From assembly GCA_022592445.1 (NCBI GenBank), contig JABYQR010000387.1:1-40480 (forward strand): 40,480 nucleotides of DNA, in the 5' to 3' direction. The stretch is from Cytidiella melzeri (lineage: Eukaryota; Basidiomycota; Agaricomycetes; Polyporales; Irpicaceae). This document shows, in pieces, positions 9,602 to 20,871 of this stretch. Numbering within the stretch: position 1 is the first letter of the stretch; every line of letters starts with the position of its first letter. A program made the translations under genes and the position numbers. The notes under the pieces are model-generated. The model had not been told where the DNA came from, did no database searches, and worked only from the letters and a program-made list of their open reading frames with translations.

Positions 9602-10321
9602 TGACATGGATAGTCCAACAGAGACCGGATTTTTCCAACAATGTCACAAGTTTACAGCCTTGGCGCCTATCTAGAGCGCTTATTTTCCGGCTAGGAGTGT
9701 TACCGGACCTAACCCTAACCCGGGTCACGTGACATCCTGCCTTATTTATCAATAGTCCAGACCCAAACCCTAGACTCAGTCTGGAGCGGTTCCAGATCAA
9801 CCTAGGCTATTGTTCTATTGTTCCTCTTCCATTGATGGGGATTCCCCAGGGATTCCCCCAGGTCTTATTGTTCTATTGTTCTATTGTTCTATCTATTGTT
9901 CTATGTACCCTGGTCCTTGACAGTTACTCAGGTCCTTGACAGTTACTCAGGTCCTTGACAGTTACCCTGGTCCCTTATTGTTCTATTGTTACTCCAGCCC
10001 ACAGTTACTCCAGTCCCTAGTGTGGGAACTGGTGCACAGACCACCCAGACACAGTATATATAGTACCCCTTACCCTCCCTGGTTCTGCATCTTGACCTCT
10101 TCGTCATTTGCACTGCCAGGTGAGTTACTCAATGTAACCTAGTATAAGCATAATATTAACTTCGTCATTTGCACTGCCAGTATCCGGCCTCTGAGCCTGC
10201 TTGCCTGCTTATCATCGACTTTGACCTTGTTGTCGTCGTTGGAGATCCATTTCCACTTCCACTCCTCCTCTTCTCCACCCTTGTTTAGGGTTATCAGTAT
10301 CACAGCAGTCGCTCCGCGACA
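9602..10321 (+). repeat. Element B 3' LTR (720 bp)
   Basis: The copy matches 2550-3272 almost base for base, with small indels in G and C runs and in the TATTGTTC tract. It ends GCGACA and is followed by the target duplication GCGGT. The 21-bp repeat pair is at 10099-10119 and 10160-10180. Confidence 0.95.
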
Positions 10322-10384
10322 GCGGTCTTGCGACCGTCCTCGTCCTTGTCCATCCCGAGAGCCTTGGCTTCTGCTTGCTGACAT
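10322..10384 (-). pseudogene. Element A extra ORF, first 21 codons
   Basis: An ATG at 10384 opens a Ser/Arg/Gly-rich start (MSASRSQGSRDG) that runs to the element B insertion. The frame then continues exactly at 2544. The 249 bases between this ATG and the end of pol (10385-10633) hold no ORF that I can support. Confidence 0.7.
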
Positions 10385-10633
10385 GTTGTTGGAGTGATTT
10401 GTATAGCTTCTTAAAGAAGGGTGTGGGAAGGCGTGAGCCTGAGTGAGTTGGTTGGGAGGTGGTGGTCGTTGGAAAGAGAGGTGGCCGCTTGCAGCATGTA
10501 GTAAAAGGCAATCAGGGGCGTCTGCGCATATCCCAATGTGGGTTTTGCGTCTGAGCGCCCAAGTTTTCCGCCAAGTGAATGAAGTTGATGGAACCTCGGA
10601 GATCCGAGATGTTTTGGCGGTGTCCCGCCGATC

Positions 10634-12295
10634 TTATCTAATCCGGGATAATTCTTGCACCGAATTCACCCCTTGGGTGTCGAGGTAATTGTCCAGTGCT
10701 GAGCACTCATCTACATTGGCGAGTGGCTCCCAAGTCTCGTCTCCTAGGTTCCATTTGACATGGAACTTCAAGGACCTGCCGGTCCATTTGTGGTTGTCAA
10801 TCTCTTCAACCAGCCACTCCCCTTCTTCGGGGTTTCCCATGTCGTAGAACACCTGCGTTTCCTGGTGAGGGAATAATACATTGTCGTTCCTTTCGTGGCG
10901 TCTGAGTCGACTGATGTGAAACGTGGGATGGATCCGTCGCCGGACTAGGTCCTCCGGCAGTTTCAGAGTGTAGTTAGAAGTGGCTGGGTGGGCCACTTCG
11001 ATCTCGTAAGGGCCAATAAATTTTGGTAACAGCTTTTTAGCCCGGCCTTTCGGCAGGTTTAGATTCTCGGTGGAGAGATATACGTATTCCCCTTCTTTCA
11101 GGGGTTTGGGTTTCCCCTCGGAGAGACTTTCGTCTCGACGCCTGTTATTGGCATGATAGGTCTGGTGGACCCGACTATCAATTATCGCGTCGTGTGCGAG
11201 CATGAGGTTATCGAGTGCCTTTTGGGCAAACGACTGAACGCCGGGCAGTTTACTGTCCGGTATAGCCCTGCTCATGCGGGGTATGTGTCCCCCAGTAAGT
11301 TCGAACGGTGCGAACCCGGTCGAACTACTGGCGGCTGCATTCAGGGTGAACTCGGTCATGGGAAGTTGGTCTACCCAGTCGCTCTGGTCAGGTTTAATCA
11401 GGGCGCAAAGCACCTGGGTAATGGAGCGGTTAGCCCGCTCAGTAGCCCCATCCGTCTGAGGATGGAAGGCTGTCAACATTATTAGTCGAGTCCCTAACAG
11501 TCTCTGTACCTCCTTCCAGAAGGCTGAGGCAAATTTCGAGTCCCTGTCGCTAACGATGGACTCGGCGACACCATGTAGTCGGACTATGTCCTTCACATAG
11601 AGCCATGTGAGTTCGCTAGCCTTGATCTTCGTAGTGACTGGAATTAAGTGTACATTAGACGTGAGTCTGCAAAGTACTACCCAAAGGTAGTCCAGCCCTT
11701 GACACTTAGGGAACGGCCCCAAGAAGTCCATCGCTATGGACTGCCAAGGGTACGCCGGTATGGGCAACGAGTGAAGTAGCCCTGCCGGTAGCGTGTTACT
11801 GGTCTTTGTCGTTTGGCAGAGTCCGCAGCTGAGGCAGAACTTAATCACGTCCTTCCCTAGCATAGGCCACCAGTACAGTTTCCTGATGTACTCTGCCGTC
11901 TTTCGATGGCCATAGTGCCCCAGTGTAAGGTGGGCATTGTCGATGATGATGTCAACGAGCGTTCTCCGCTCAACTTTGATCCTGGGGATACAAAGTACTT
12001 CGTTGCCGAAGCGGTTCTTGGTAAAGAGGAATCCATTGGGCTCTGTGAACGCACGGTATTCCGTTGGTGCCTTTTCGACCTTCGAGAGTGTGGGGTCGGA
12101 CTTGTATCCTGAACGGATAATGCCCTCGAAATTATCGAGCAATTTCATCCTTTCGGATAGTGGTGCGGTGTCCTCGCTGGGCTCTATGGCAGCTGGGTCT
12201 TCGCGATGCTCTGCAAGTTCATCGGCCTCCGTGTTGCGTTCTTCGAGTTCCTCGCGAGAACGATACTTAGTCGAGGGTTTCCTCACTCGTGCAGA
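10634..12295 (-). pseudogene. Element A integrase and chromodomain
   Basis: This is the same frame as the upstream RNase H, separated from it by a TGA at 12296-12298. It holds the zinc part (HLTLGHYGHRKTAEYIRKL, then CLSCGLCQ), the DDE core (MDFLGPFPKC, VSDRDSKFAS, DGATERANR), the GPY-like block KFIGPYEIEV and a C-terminal chromodomain-like block (EWLVEEIDNHKW, LKFHVKWNLGDETWEPL). The catalytic residues look intact. It would insert the cDNA into the genome. The stop at 10634 looks natural. Confidence 0.9.
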
Positions 12296-12865
12296 TCAGA
12301 GTTCTGCTCTCCTTTCCTTGGGTAGTTCATGACCCTCTGGGTCAAAGCGGATGTCGGCGTTGACATAGTCGTTGAACGGGTGGGTTTCCCCAGGGTTGTC
12401 GTTCGCGTAATAGCGAGATAGGCAGTCGGCCACCTTATTTAGTTCACCTTTCACGTAGATTATCTTGTAATCGAAACGTTCGAGGTACTCCATCCAGCGA
12501 GTCTGCCGTGGAGAAAAGTTAGGCTGTGTCTTGAAGAATTCTAACGCCTTGTGGTCTGTGACTATGTTGATGGGGTGACCCATGAGTTTGTCCTCCCATT
12601 TCAGTAGGGCTTCGAGTATGGCTATGGTTTCCATCTCGAATACGCGGTAAGCGTGTTGTGCCACGGTGAATTTCTTCGACATAAATCCGGCTGGCCTGCA
12701 CGAATGCCATTCGGGACCTTGCCCGTATACGGCTTCAACGCCATAGATGGATGCGTCGCATATGACCCATATGGGTTCCTTGAGTCTGGGGTCTATCGGC
12801 CTGAGTATAGGCACCCTGCACGCGAGCTCCTTGATGGACTGAAAGCACTTCTCGTGCAGGGCCTT
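12296..12865 (-). pseudogene. Element A RNase H
   Basis: RNase H-type domain with ICDASIYGVEAV, FEMETIAILEAL and IVTDHKALEFF supplying the acidic residues, then the tether FDYKIIYVKGELNKVADCLSRY. It is bounded by in-frame TGA codons at 12866 (probably from TGG, since the context FH-x-KALHEKC usually has Trp) and 12296 (probably from CGA). Confidence 0.88.
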
Positions 12866-13927
12866 TCAATGGAAGACGTGGCCGTTCCGCGAAATTTTGG
12901 CGAGTGGTCCAGTATATGAAGATACGTCAGGCATGAACTGTGCTAGGTATTGCACCAGTCCGAGGAACCTCTGGATATCACCGTAGTCCCTGGGTGTGCG
13001 CCACTCGCACACCTTGGCCATTTTATCAGCACTTGCGTGCAGGCCTCGATTGTCTACGATATGACCCAGACAGTCCATCCTTTCGGAGTAAAGGTCACAT
13101 TTGGACGCCTTGAGATATAATTCGGCGGACCTGAGGCGTTCGAATATAAGTTTGAGGTGTCCCTCGTGCTCGACAATACTGTCTGAGAAGACAAATATGT
13201 CGTCGAGGTATACATGGACGAAGCGTCCTATGTAGTCTCGGAAGATGTGCGTCATGAGACGCTGGAAGGTGGATGGTGCGTTGCAATCTCCTTGTTGCAT
13301 AACAAGGCTGAGCATTGTGCCATACACTGTAGCGAATGCGGTCTTGTGGACGTCCTCTGGGACTATACGCACTTGTTCGTACGCGTCGGAGAGGTTGATC
13401 TTTGACCTGTACTTAGCCCTTGCTACGTCCATGCGGATTTGTTCCTGGTCAGGGAACGGGGACACATCGTGTACGGTATTGTTGTTTCGTTGACGGCAAT
13501 CGAATACGGTTCTTAAAGAACCATCCTTCTTGGGAAGGCAGAGCATTGGCGCGGCTTGGGGGACGTTTTGGAATGTCCACCATCCTGCTCGTTCGTATCT
13601 TTCGATTTTTTCTAGCAGCTTGGGCTTGAGTGCATCTGGGCACCTCGGGTGGTGGTACCGGTATTTATGACTTTTGTCAATGATGGGAATCGTGTGGTTT
13701 ATTTCACGTATAGGAGGTAGTTTCTCCGGTACCCCGGACATGATGTCCGCGTAGTCTGAAGCCCAGTGGGCTCTCAAGTGGGGTAGGTCCTTTTCGGACA
13801 ATTCGGAAGGGCCTTTCGGCCTGTGTAAGGTGATATTATGGAAACGTTCACGAGTTGAGCTTGCTGCTTGCACCGCTATAGAGTACAGCTCTGCTGCGGA
13901 TGGTGGGGGGCTTGCGCCCTTCGATAG
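12866..13927 (-). pseudogene. Element A reverse transcriptase
   Basis: Gypsy RT with APMLCLPKKDGSLRTVFDCR, INLSDAYEQVRI, MQQGDCNAPSTFQRL and catalytic VYLDDIFVFS; thumb blocks DCLGHIVDNRG and FLGLVQYLAQF. The QGDCNAPSTFQ form and the missing FFVKKKDG separate it from B and E, so A is a different clade. The reading frame is continuous with the protease upstream apart from a TGA at 13928-13930. Confidence 0.9.
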
Positions 13928-15544
13928 TCAATCCGTTTTTGAAGGTTTGAATGTGAGCTTTTGCTCCCGCGTGGACTTACGCGTTATTTTCTCGTCCGTC
14001 CCTTCCCCTTCAAGAGTAGGCACGGGGTCTGCGCCGAATCGTATTGTATTTCGCGTGAAGTCCATCACTACGTTGTGCTCTCGCATGAACGGCATGCCGA
14101 GTACCATGTCGTAGTGGTCGATATTAACCACGTCAAAGTAGAGGTCGAAGGTGGAACTTCCCACCTTCAACTTCTCCTGTACTCCGAAGTTGATCTTTGA
14201 ACGGCTGCCTACGCAGCCCAACTGGAGACCAACAGGTTTTTCTAGTGGGAAGGCCGTGATTTTAGCCACGCAGGCGTATGACGGGCTTATCGCATTTATT
14301 GAGGACCCTGTGTCCAGCAAGATGTTGGCCGTGAGGCCGTGTATTGTGCCATGTATGGTTACACAGCGTGACTTCAACTTTGGGCGAGGTCTAGCTTCGC
14401 TCGTAGTTCTCATTGCTGCACGTTGTCCGTGCTCGTCTGCAAGGCGAAAAAGGGTTTCCCCCGTGGTGGGTATCACTCGCATTCCAAATGCCGTTTCCGG
14501 GTCGGGATAATTATCCCCTTCGTTGTACCAGTTGTCGTGGTACCCCCCGTTAGTGGTGTCCTCCTGGAGGGTATATTGGACAATGTCGTCGGCGTATTCC
14601 GAGACCATTGACACCCTGTCGCCGAAGGGTTCATCTACTGACATTGGTATCAGGTCAGGTAATTGTTCTTCATCAATTCGTTGGCGAGTATTACTCGTCA
14701 GGTCGTGAAGATCGCTGGCGGCCTGTACGGCCATTTCACCCGGGGAGGGTCGAACTCCTTCGAGCATACCGTCCCATTGTTCGCGGCGGGTACGCTCTCG
14801 AGCTAGTACCGACGCTATTGAGGTTTCCCTCTGAAGTTCTGTCACAGGCGACGCCGGGTTTATTGCCCGGCTGATAATGGCCATGTCTGTCCGCATAGCG
14901 TGGTTTTCTTCGAGTAGTTGCCTGTATATCCTGAGTAGTCGTTCCATTCGCGCGTGGTCTTCTCGCGACGTGGGCCGTGGTCGGCCTGGAAGTATTCTTC
15001 GCCAGAGGTAGTCTATTGACTCTCGGTCTTCATTTGTCACTAGATCGTCTGATGACCGCATCACTGTAAGCCCAGTGATGAGGTGCTCTATCGTTGATCG
15101 TAACAAATGTAAGTTGAGACTAGCTGCACTGCTGGCTGTCAGGGAGGCTTGCGCCTGTGCCGCTGTCGCAGCTGGTATGGGAAGTGGTTGAGAAAGGTCA
15201 CTTTGCCCTGGTTCGAGACCCTGCTCTTCGTCCGGTTCGTCTTGCTGAGAATACAATCTCATGCCTGCGAATCGTCCGTCGTCCGAGTCAGAGCCGTAGT
15301 CGTCGTTGAGGAGGTCGTGTCCTTCTCCAGCTGCCTCCTCGTTGGAGGCATATTGTTCTCCGTTGGGTTTGTCCCCCAGTTTGTCTGTGTCCGAGTCCGA
15401 TTGGTCCTGTGACTCAATTTCGTCCTTCTGCCCCTCTGTTTCTTCCCCTACGGCGTCCATAGTGCGAAATCCGGGTTTGTCGTGATTGCTCACATAGTGA
15501 CCGTATTTGTTGCATCTGTAGCACTGAACCTTGGACAAATCCAT
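13928..15544 (-). pseudogene. Element A nucleocapsid knuckle and protease
   Basis: At the start is a zinc-knuckle-like CYRCNKYGHYVSNH in which the final Cys of CX2CX4HX4C is His. A long acidic, low-complexity linker follows (runs of Glu, Asp and Ser). The retropepsin has active site ILLDTGSSINAIS and later MVLGMPFMREHNVVMDF. It ends at a TGA in frame with the RT. Confidence 0.82.
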
Positions 15545-15925
15545 TGGAGGTTTCTTTTCCCCTCCGTGGCTCGGTCGTGCTGCAGCGCCTGTGGTTCTGT
15601 TGGTCCCGTGCTAGCAGATGTTCCGACTCCTGCGCCCTGGATGGGGCGTCGAGTGGGTCGGTTACCCGACCGATTCGTGTGCTCTGCACGACGCAGTGGG
15701 GGTCCTTGCGGACGTCTGGGTGGATGTCTCTGACCAAATGAGGCAGGCTGCCCTTTCCCTTGGACCGATGGTCATTGGGGTTTCCCCCGCTTGACCTCGA
15801 GGGGTGCTCACTTGATTTCTGTTGGGTGCGAGCACTCCTCTGCCTCTGGAATAGACGGGCAGTCTTGTCTGCGTTTTCGATGGATAGGGCCTCCGCTAGG
15901 AGTTCCTCTATGACCGTCCTTCGGC
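15545..15925 (-). pseudogene. Element A gag C-terminal stretch, scrambled frame
   Basis: Coding potential continues here (RRTVIEELLAEALSI, then basic Ser/Arg-rich sequence), but it moves between frames at least twice before the zinc knuckle at 15544. One shift is at about 15920. I cannot place the others exactly. Confidence 0.55.
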
Positions 15926-17854
15926 GGTCATCTTGCTATTTCGCATTATGGCGGTGGAGATGTCTTCTGGTAGTTCCCTAAGGAACTTGCGTCGGAACTC
16001 GTAGTCACTAGGATGTTCCACCATCTGTTTGGTGTACTTGAGCATGTCTGAGTACAGCCCTGAAACGCCGTTTCCGGCTCGGTACTGTACTCGCTCGTAC
16101 CTTTCGGTCGCGAGTTGTATAGTTGCTTGATGTACGAAGCGTGTGTGAAGTTCCATTATCACTTCTGTGAACGTCCAGTCGTCTCGATTACTGAACGGGT
16201 CCATAATCTCTGAGTTGTACCAGGTGAGAGCGTTCCCCTTGAGGGACTCTCCTAGTACCATAACTCTCGCGTAATTGTTGGATAGACCTACGAGCCTGGT
16301 GATCCAGAAGTATCTCACCAGGTTCTTCAGCCATTGATGGAAGATCTCGACGTCGTCCTCCCCGCCATACGCAGCTGGGGCTGTTGCCTTAAACTGCTTG
16401 CTTAACTGAGGCAGGTCTTCCGGCTCGACCTCCATTATTTGTTTGAGTTGTCGGAGGATATACTCCGTGCTGTTGTTATTCAGCTTCGCTGTCGCGGTAG
16501 GTGCCGCTCTGTACGCGGATACAGAGTGTGCCGTTACCGGCTGTGGTCTGTGTCGCGCTGCTGGGGCAGACATGAAGTATTGAGGGTTGACCCCTCTAGT
16601 AGGTATGTCGGGAGGGAGAGTCCTTGCCCTTCCCCTTCGTGACGTGGGGTCTGGGGGAGGACCCCTTGGGATCCCTGAGTGCAGGTGCAAGTCGGAGCTT
16701 TCGCTACTACCGTCATCTCCATCTCTTGGGAAATTGGATGTACCGATTCGCTGCTGACTTCTCGTCGAGGGCGTGTAACGTTGGATGGTATGTGTGTGGG
16801 GCGACCTTTCCTTTGGTGTTGGGCCATCTGCCGCGGTTGCGTTTCCGCTCGCTGTTAGACCAGCCTCTCTAAGTCAAGTGGCTTGATCTTTTCCTGCACG
16901 AGCAGGCATCGCCTTATCTTCAGTCATCGTTCGACGAGCGTGTTCGTCGGGATCGGTGTACCATGCCTCTTTGTTGCTCGTGGCGATTAATTCGGCACCT
17001 ATCATCTCTGGGTTTCCGTCTGTCCTTGTGATAGGGCCCTTCGAGGGTACCTCTACTGGTGTTGGTTGCCCAACGTGTTCTTTGGCCGCCTTGCGGCGGC
17101 TTACTTCGTCGTCGAGCGCGTCCATATCGAACGCTTCGAAGACGTTGTGTAGACCGCGTATGAGCTCGTGGTTCCAGTCTTGAACTCGCTGGAACCTTTC
17201 CTCCTGAGCTCTTCGCTCGAGTCTCAACTCTCTGTATGTGGTCCTGCTTTTCTTCAGGCCTTCGTAAGTTTGCAGCATCGCGTTAGCGAGTTCTGGGTCT
17301 AACGGGCCTTCAGCCTTTCGTTCTTCTCGAACTGATTTAATTTGGCTTTTCGCCGATACTTGTGGGTCACCTTTCGATGTTACAAGGTCCCTACGTCTGT
17401 CTACGGTGCTACTGAAGGGGGTCTTCAGTGGGGGGCGAGTTGCCCCGTCCCCACTGAGAGGTTCTTGCGCTTGCGCGCGTGGGGCCTTCAGCTGTTGCTG
17501 TGCCTCCATTGCGTCCGTGAGGACTCCGGTAACTGCTGAGGGTTTCCCCTCGTATGCAGCCACCTTCGTGGTGGTGGTCTTGTTCGAAGAAGATTGGGTG
17601 GGCGCTTTCTCGCTTCGCCGCCCATCTCGGACTTCGGTGATCGTCCGACCCACCGACTTGGGCTCGTCAGGATCGCCCTTTCGTGCCTGCGATGGATCTT
17701 CTTTGGCCTCGTGCTCACTCTTGAGCATGATGGCCACGTTTTTGGCGTCGGCCTCGCTGGTCGCGTGACTGACGGCGGATATGGATTGGCCGTGGGCCGT
17801 TTGCCGCGAATTGGAGGTTTTGCGCGATTTTGGGTTCTTCTTCGCGTCCGACAT
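15908..17854 (-). pseudogene. Element A gag (matrix and capsid)
   Basis: An ATG at 17854 opens a Lys/Ser-rich N-terminus (MSDAKKNPKSRKTSNSRQ), and the ORF runs to a TGA at 16874-16876. The same frame then stays open to 15908 and contains the capsid-like part: FHQWLKNLVRYFWI, GNALTWYNSEI, FTEVIMELHTRFVHQ, and RKFLRELPEDI. The single TGA (context ACT-TGA-CTT) is easily explained by CGA to TGA. The segment around 17590-16800 is low-complexity and charged. Confidence 0.82.
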
Positions 17855-17994
17855 CCGGGGTCTTCAGGGTATGTCCGGTGTGTCGGGATCTGGTATTTTA
17901 TGGGCGCGTAGATAGCTTTTTTTTTTAGGGAGTTGTGGAGTAGAGTGTGATTGGAGTAGAATGTATGTAGGTAGAATTCGGGTACTTAAAAAAG

Positions 17995-18278
17995 TGTAAG
18001 GGTTGTCTTTTTTGATGCACACAAGGTAAGTATGACCAATATATATTCGGAACCTACGTGTGTACAAGATAAAAAGATGTCCTCTAAATCTACCAGATCT
18101 CAGTCCTAAACACTGAGATCTGCTACTGCGTAGTACTACTATATGCGGTATGCCATTTTCTCACGATGGGCGCTGGCCCACTATCTAATCAGTACGAGTA
18201 AAAGGCCAGATCCACTGATCTGCCCACAGGATGCTTGCGCATCAGGTAGTGCTTGCGCACATGTATCAAGCCCTAACA
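17995..18278 (-). repeat. Element A 5' LTR
   Basis: Same length as 607-890, with about eight substitutions. The 11-bp stem is kept (18094-18104 with 18112-18122) and only the loop differs by one base. The 140-nt leader (17855-17994) contains an A-run but no clear tRNA-type primer site that I can name. Confidence 0.93.
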
Positions 18279-18283
18279 AATTG

Positions 18284-19325
18284 GCACCGAGTTTGTCCAG
18301 CCCATAGGTAACGTTGTCAGTCGCATCGCGCCGAAAGGCGTTTGGAAGGTGGTCATGTCGCGCGAGGATTCCGCGAGCGGTCAATTATTGTAGCCCACGA
18401 ACAGGTCCAGGATTCCCCCGCAGGCGCGACCGCCAAAGCTTTCGGCAAGATGGTCTGGCATTGGCGTGACTCCCGAGTGCTGAATGGTGACGCGGTTTAG
18501 CGGTTCTAGAGAGTGTACAATGCGAAGCGCGCCGGACTTCTTTGCGACCGGGAACCAGCGCGAGCGATAAGTGGCGTTGGAAGGTTTGTAAACCCCGGCC
18601 TTCATCTTCTCGTGTATGATCCTACAGCATTCGTCGTATATCCCAGGCGGTATTGGCATGTTCCTTTCGACCCACGGAATGTGGTCAATAACCGGGAATT
18701 CGACTGGCGGAAAGAAGTCCTCGCGAAACTTGCCTCGCTCGTCATTGGACCACGCGAACGAGCCGTTATGTAACATGTAGAAGTAGTGTAAAAGGCGACG
18801 CTCCTCTGGCCAAAGGAAGTCCCCGCTGTGGAGCTTGTCAACCTTGCGCATTCGTTCCTCGGTATAGCGTCCTCGGGGCGCGAAGTCGGGGATGTTTGCA
18901 TAGTCGATGACCGGCATAGTCGCGAGCGGGTCACCTTGGATAGCGCGCACGATGCGAAACTCGCGAGGCAACGTAGCCTTGACGGGTTTCACTTTTAGGT
19001 GTACGGGTTTGTACTTTTTCTTTGCGCCTACGAACGTGTCGCGCATAGCATTAGATTCGACCCCCAGAGTATGCCAGGTGGTCGACGAGAGAGATGAAAT
19101 GAGATCGAGAAAAGGAAGTTGGGCTAGCATATCTTGTAATTTTGCGTTTTCTGTTATATCAGTAGGCGCGGTCGAGAGAGAAGAGTCGAGAGTAGGGTAT
19201 AAGTTAACCATAGTGTACACCGAGGCGAGGAAACGAGATTCAGGAGTCATAGAAGGGGTATTATGGAGATCTCCTCGATTGGTGCTCAAATCCTCGATTC
19301 TCAAAAATCCTTTGCGGGTAGGCAA
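18284..19325 (-). pseudogene. Element C reverse transcriptase, proximal part
   Basis: The N-terminal RT region has RSRWFPVAKKSGALRIVHSL and GILDLFVGY (first catalytic block), then a TGA at 18381-18383. Past that codon the frame remains open (PLAESSRDMTTFQTPFGA, then LPMGWTNS) up to the insertion site of A and continues at 606. The TGA sits where related RTs usually have Arg (CGA). No catalytic DD pair is seen in typical YLDD form in the part left of A, so activity is doubtful. Confidence 0.87.
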
Positions 19326-20871
19326 AAACGAGCGGGCCCGCGCGGTCGCGTCGGCACCGTGATAACCTTTTTTGTGTTTGGACAGTGTAGCGTGATCGTC
19401 TGGTCCTTGTTGTCGAAGTTGCGCACGACTGTAGACGCGATGACATCAAAGAGTCGTCCTAGAAGTATGTCATATGCGGTCTGGCGGATCACACGGACCT
19501 GTAGGTAGAACATCATGTCGCCTATGTTAAAAGGTACGTTGCGCGCCAGGCCAAGCGACTTGTCAACTTCGCCGTTCGCACTCTGCATCTTGATGCGCAC
19601 TGTGGGGTCATAAGTAAAGCCCAAAGCGTGACATACCGCCTCCGACGCGGCAACAATCTGACAACCTGGATCCAATATGGCGTCGATCTCCTCGGTCCCG
19701 GCTACGGTCACGTGGACTGTCCTGAGCGCGTGCGTCTCGCGAGCCGCCAGGAATGGTTCCGCGGTTTCGCCTGGCGGGAGAGCCCGAAGGTACGCCTCGT
19801 ATGGATCACCAAGTCGTAGGATGCATTTTGATTCAGCCCCATCGACGTAAGAGACCTCCGCCTGCGGTAGCACCTCCTCACCTTCCGCCTCAAAGAAGTT
19901 AGCCACGTTCGGCGGACCCTGAACCGGCGCGTGCTTCGGCGTGATGAGGTTGCGCATCCGACTGCGCATGTCCGGCAACAGTGCGAAAATTTCTTCAGGC
20001 AACAGCGAGACCTGCTGTTCCTTCAGTGTACGGTTTAGAACACTTTTGACTATCAGAGGATTTTCTATTATTGTGGTTGTACGGTACATTGGTTCCTTTG
20101 CCTGGCCGTTTGGCTTCACCGGGGCCGCTACGTTCCGTTGAAACGGCGGCAAGTACGTCGCGTCCTTCGCCGCTGCATGTGGGTGCTCAGGTTCTTTTGC
20201 TGGTTGCGGGGCTGCCGGAGCCGGTGTCGGATTGGCTTCCCTTTCGGCCGGCGCATCCGCTGGCTTAGTCGCGGTCCTAGCCACTCGCGCCGGTGCTGGC
20301 AGTATTCCTGGTCTTCCCCGTCCTGGTCGCGGCGGAACGTACACGCCGTCAAACTTCTGCTTGGCGCTGCGCAGCGCGCGGATTTTGTTTTCTAGAGCCA
20401 ATATACGATTGTCTTCATTGCCTCCTAAGGCATAAGCCGAAGTCGCCTCAGTCGCGCGGGCCGCGTTGTCCTCAACTATGTCAAACAGCATTGCCTGCTG
20501 GGGCTGCTGCGACGGATCGCCAAACACCTCGTCCAGCACCGCGTTGTAGGCGATGTCGTTCGGAGCAGTCCTCTGACCCGGATTTCGTCGATGCCACCCG
20601 TTAACGCGATGGCGCATACAGGTTCCTGGCAGGCTCCTTGGAATGAAGCTGCCTCCAGGCAGGACTATTTTGTTCTCCCGGTTGCGTTGGATCAGGCCGC
20701 TGGTGATATCGGTCTTCACCGTGTCGCAGTTGTTCACTGTATGGCCTGGCAGACCACAGTAATGGCAGAGGTTCGAACCGCTAGTCGACGACGGCTCTGG
20801 GGCCGGTGCATTCCCCGCCTGCGCGGCGCGGTTCTGCGCTGCTAGAGACAAATCAGCTTGGCTCATCAAGT
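19301..20871 (-). pseudogene. Element C gag C-terminal half and protease
   Basis: Begins at the insertion point of the solo LTR with MSQADLSLAAQ and a perfect zinc knuckle CHYCGLPGHTVNNC. An Ala/Pro-rich linker (EREANPTPAPAAPQPAKEP) and a retropepsin-like domain follow, with AILDPGCQIVAAS in place of D[TS]G and later YDILLGRLFDVIAS. The ORF ends at 19301 while the RT frame (-1) already opens by 19325. The only insertion is the LTR; otherwise this part is intact. Confidence 0.85.

Larger units (their letters stand above)
2550..10321 (+). mobile_element. Ty3/gypsy chromovirus retrotransposon B (complete, youngest layer)
   Basis: Plus-strand element with LTRs 2550-3272 and 9602-10321 and a perfect 5-bp duplication GCGGT (2545-2549 and 10322-10326). 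Order: LTR, leader with intron, ORF1, gag with CCHC-like motifs, protease (DSGA), RT (YLDD), RNase H, integrase, chromodomain, polypurine tract, LTR. The two LTRs are nearly identical apart from small indels in the TATTGTTC-rich tract and homopolymers, so insertion is recent compared with A. Despite that, gag-pol has at least five one- or two-base frame changes; some could be assembly errors. It lies inside the extra ORF of element A. Confidence 0.95.
607..18278 (-). mobile_element. Ty3/gypsy chromovirus-like retrotransposon A (complete, interrupted)
   Basis: Two 284-bp LTRs (607-890 and 17995-18278) flank a minus-strand gag-pro-pol set plus an extra ORF after pol. The target duplication AATTG is present at 602-606 and 18279-18283. 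By eye the LTRs differ at about eight positions, all substitutions. Gag, protease, RT, RNase H and integrase lie mostly in one minus-strand frame from 17854 to 10634, broken by TGA codons at 16874, 13928, 12866 and 12296 and by frame changes around 15.5-15.9 kb. Element B (2550-10321) is inserted in the extra ORF. The element is almost certainly no longer autonomous. Confidence 0.93.
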
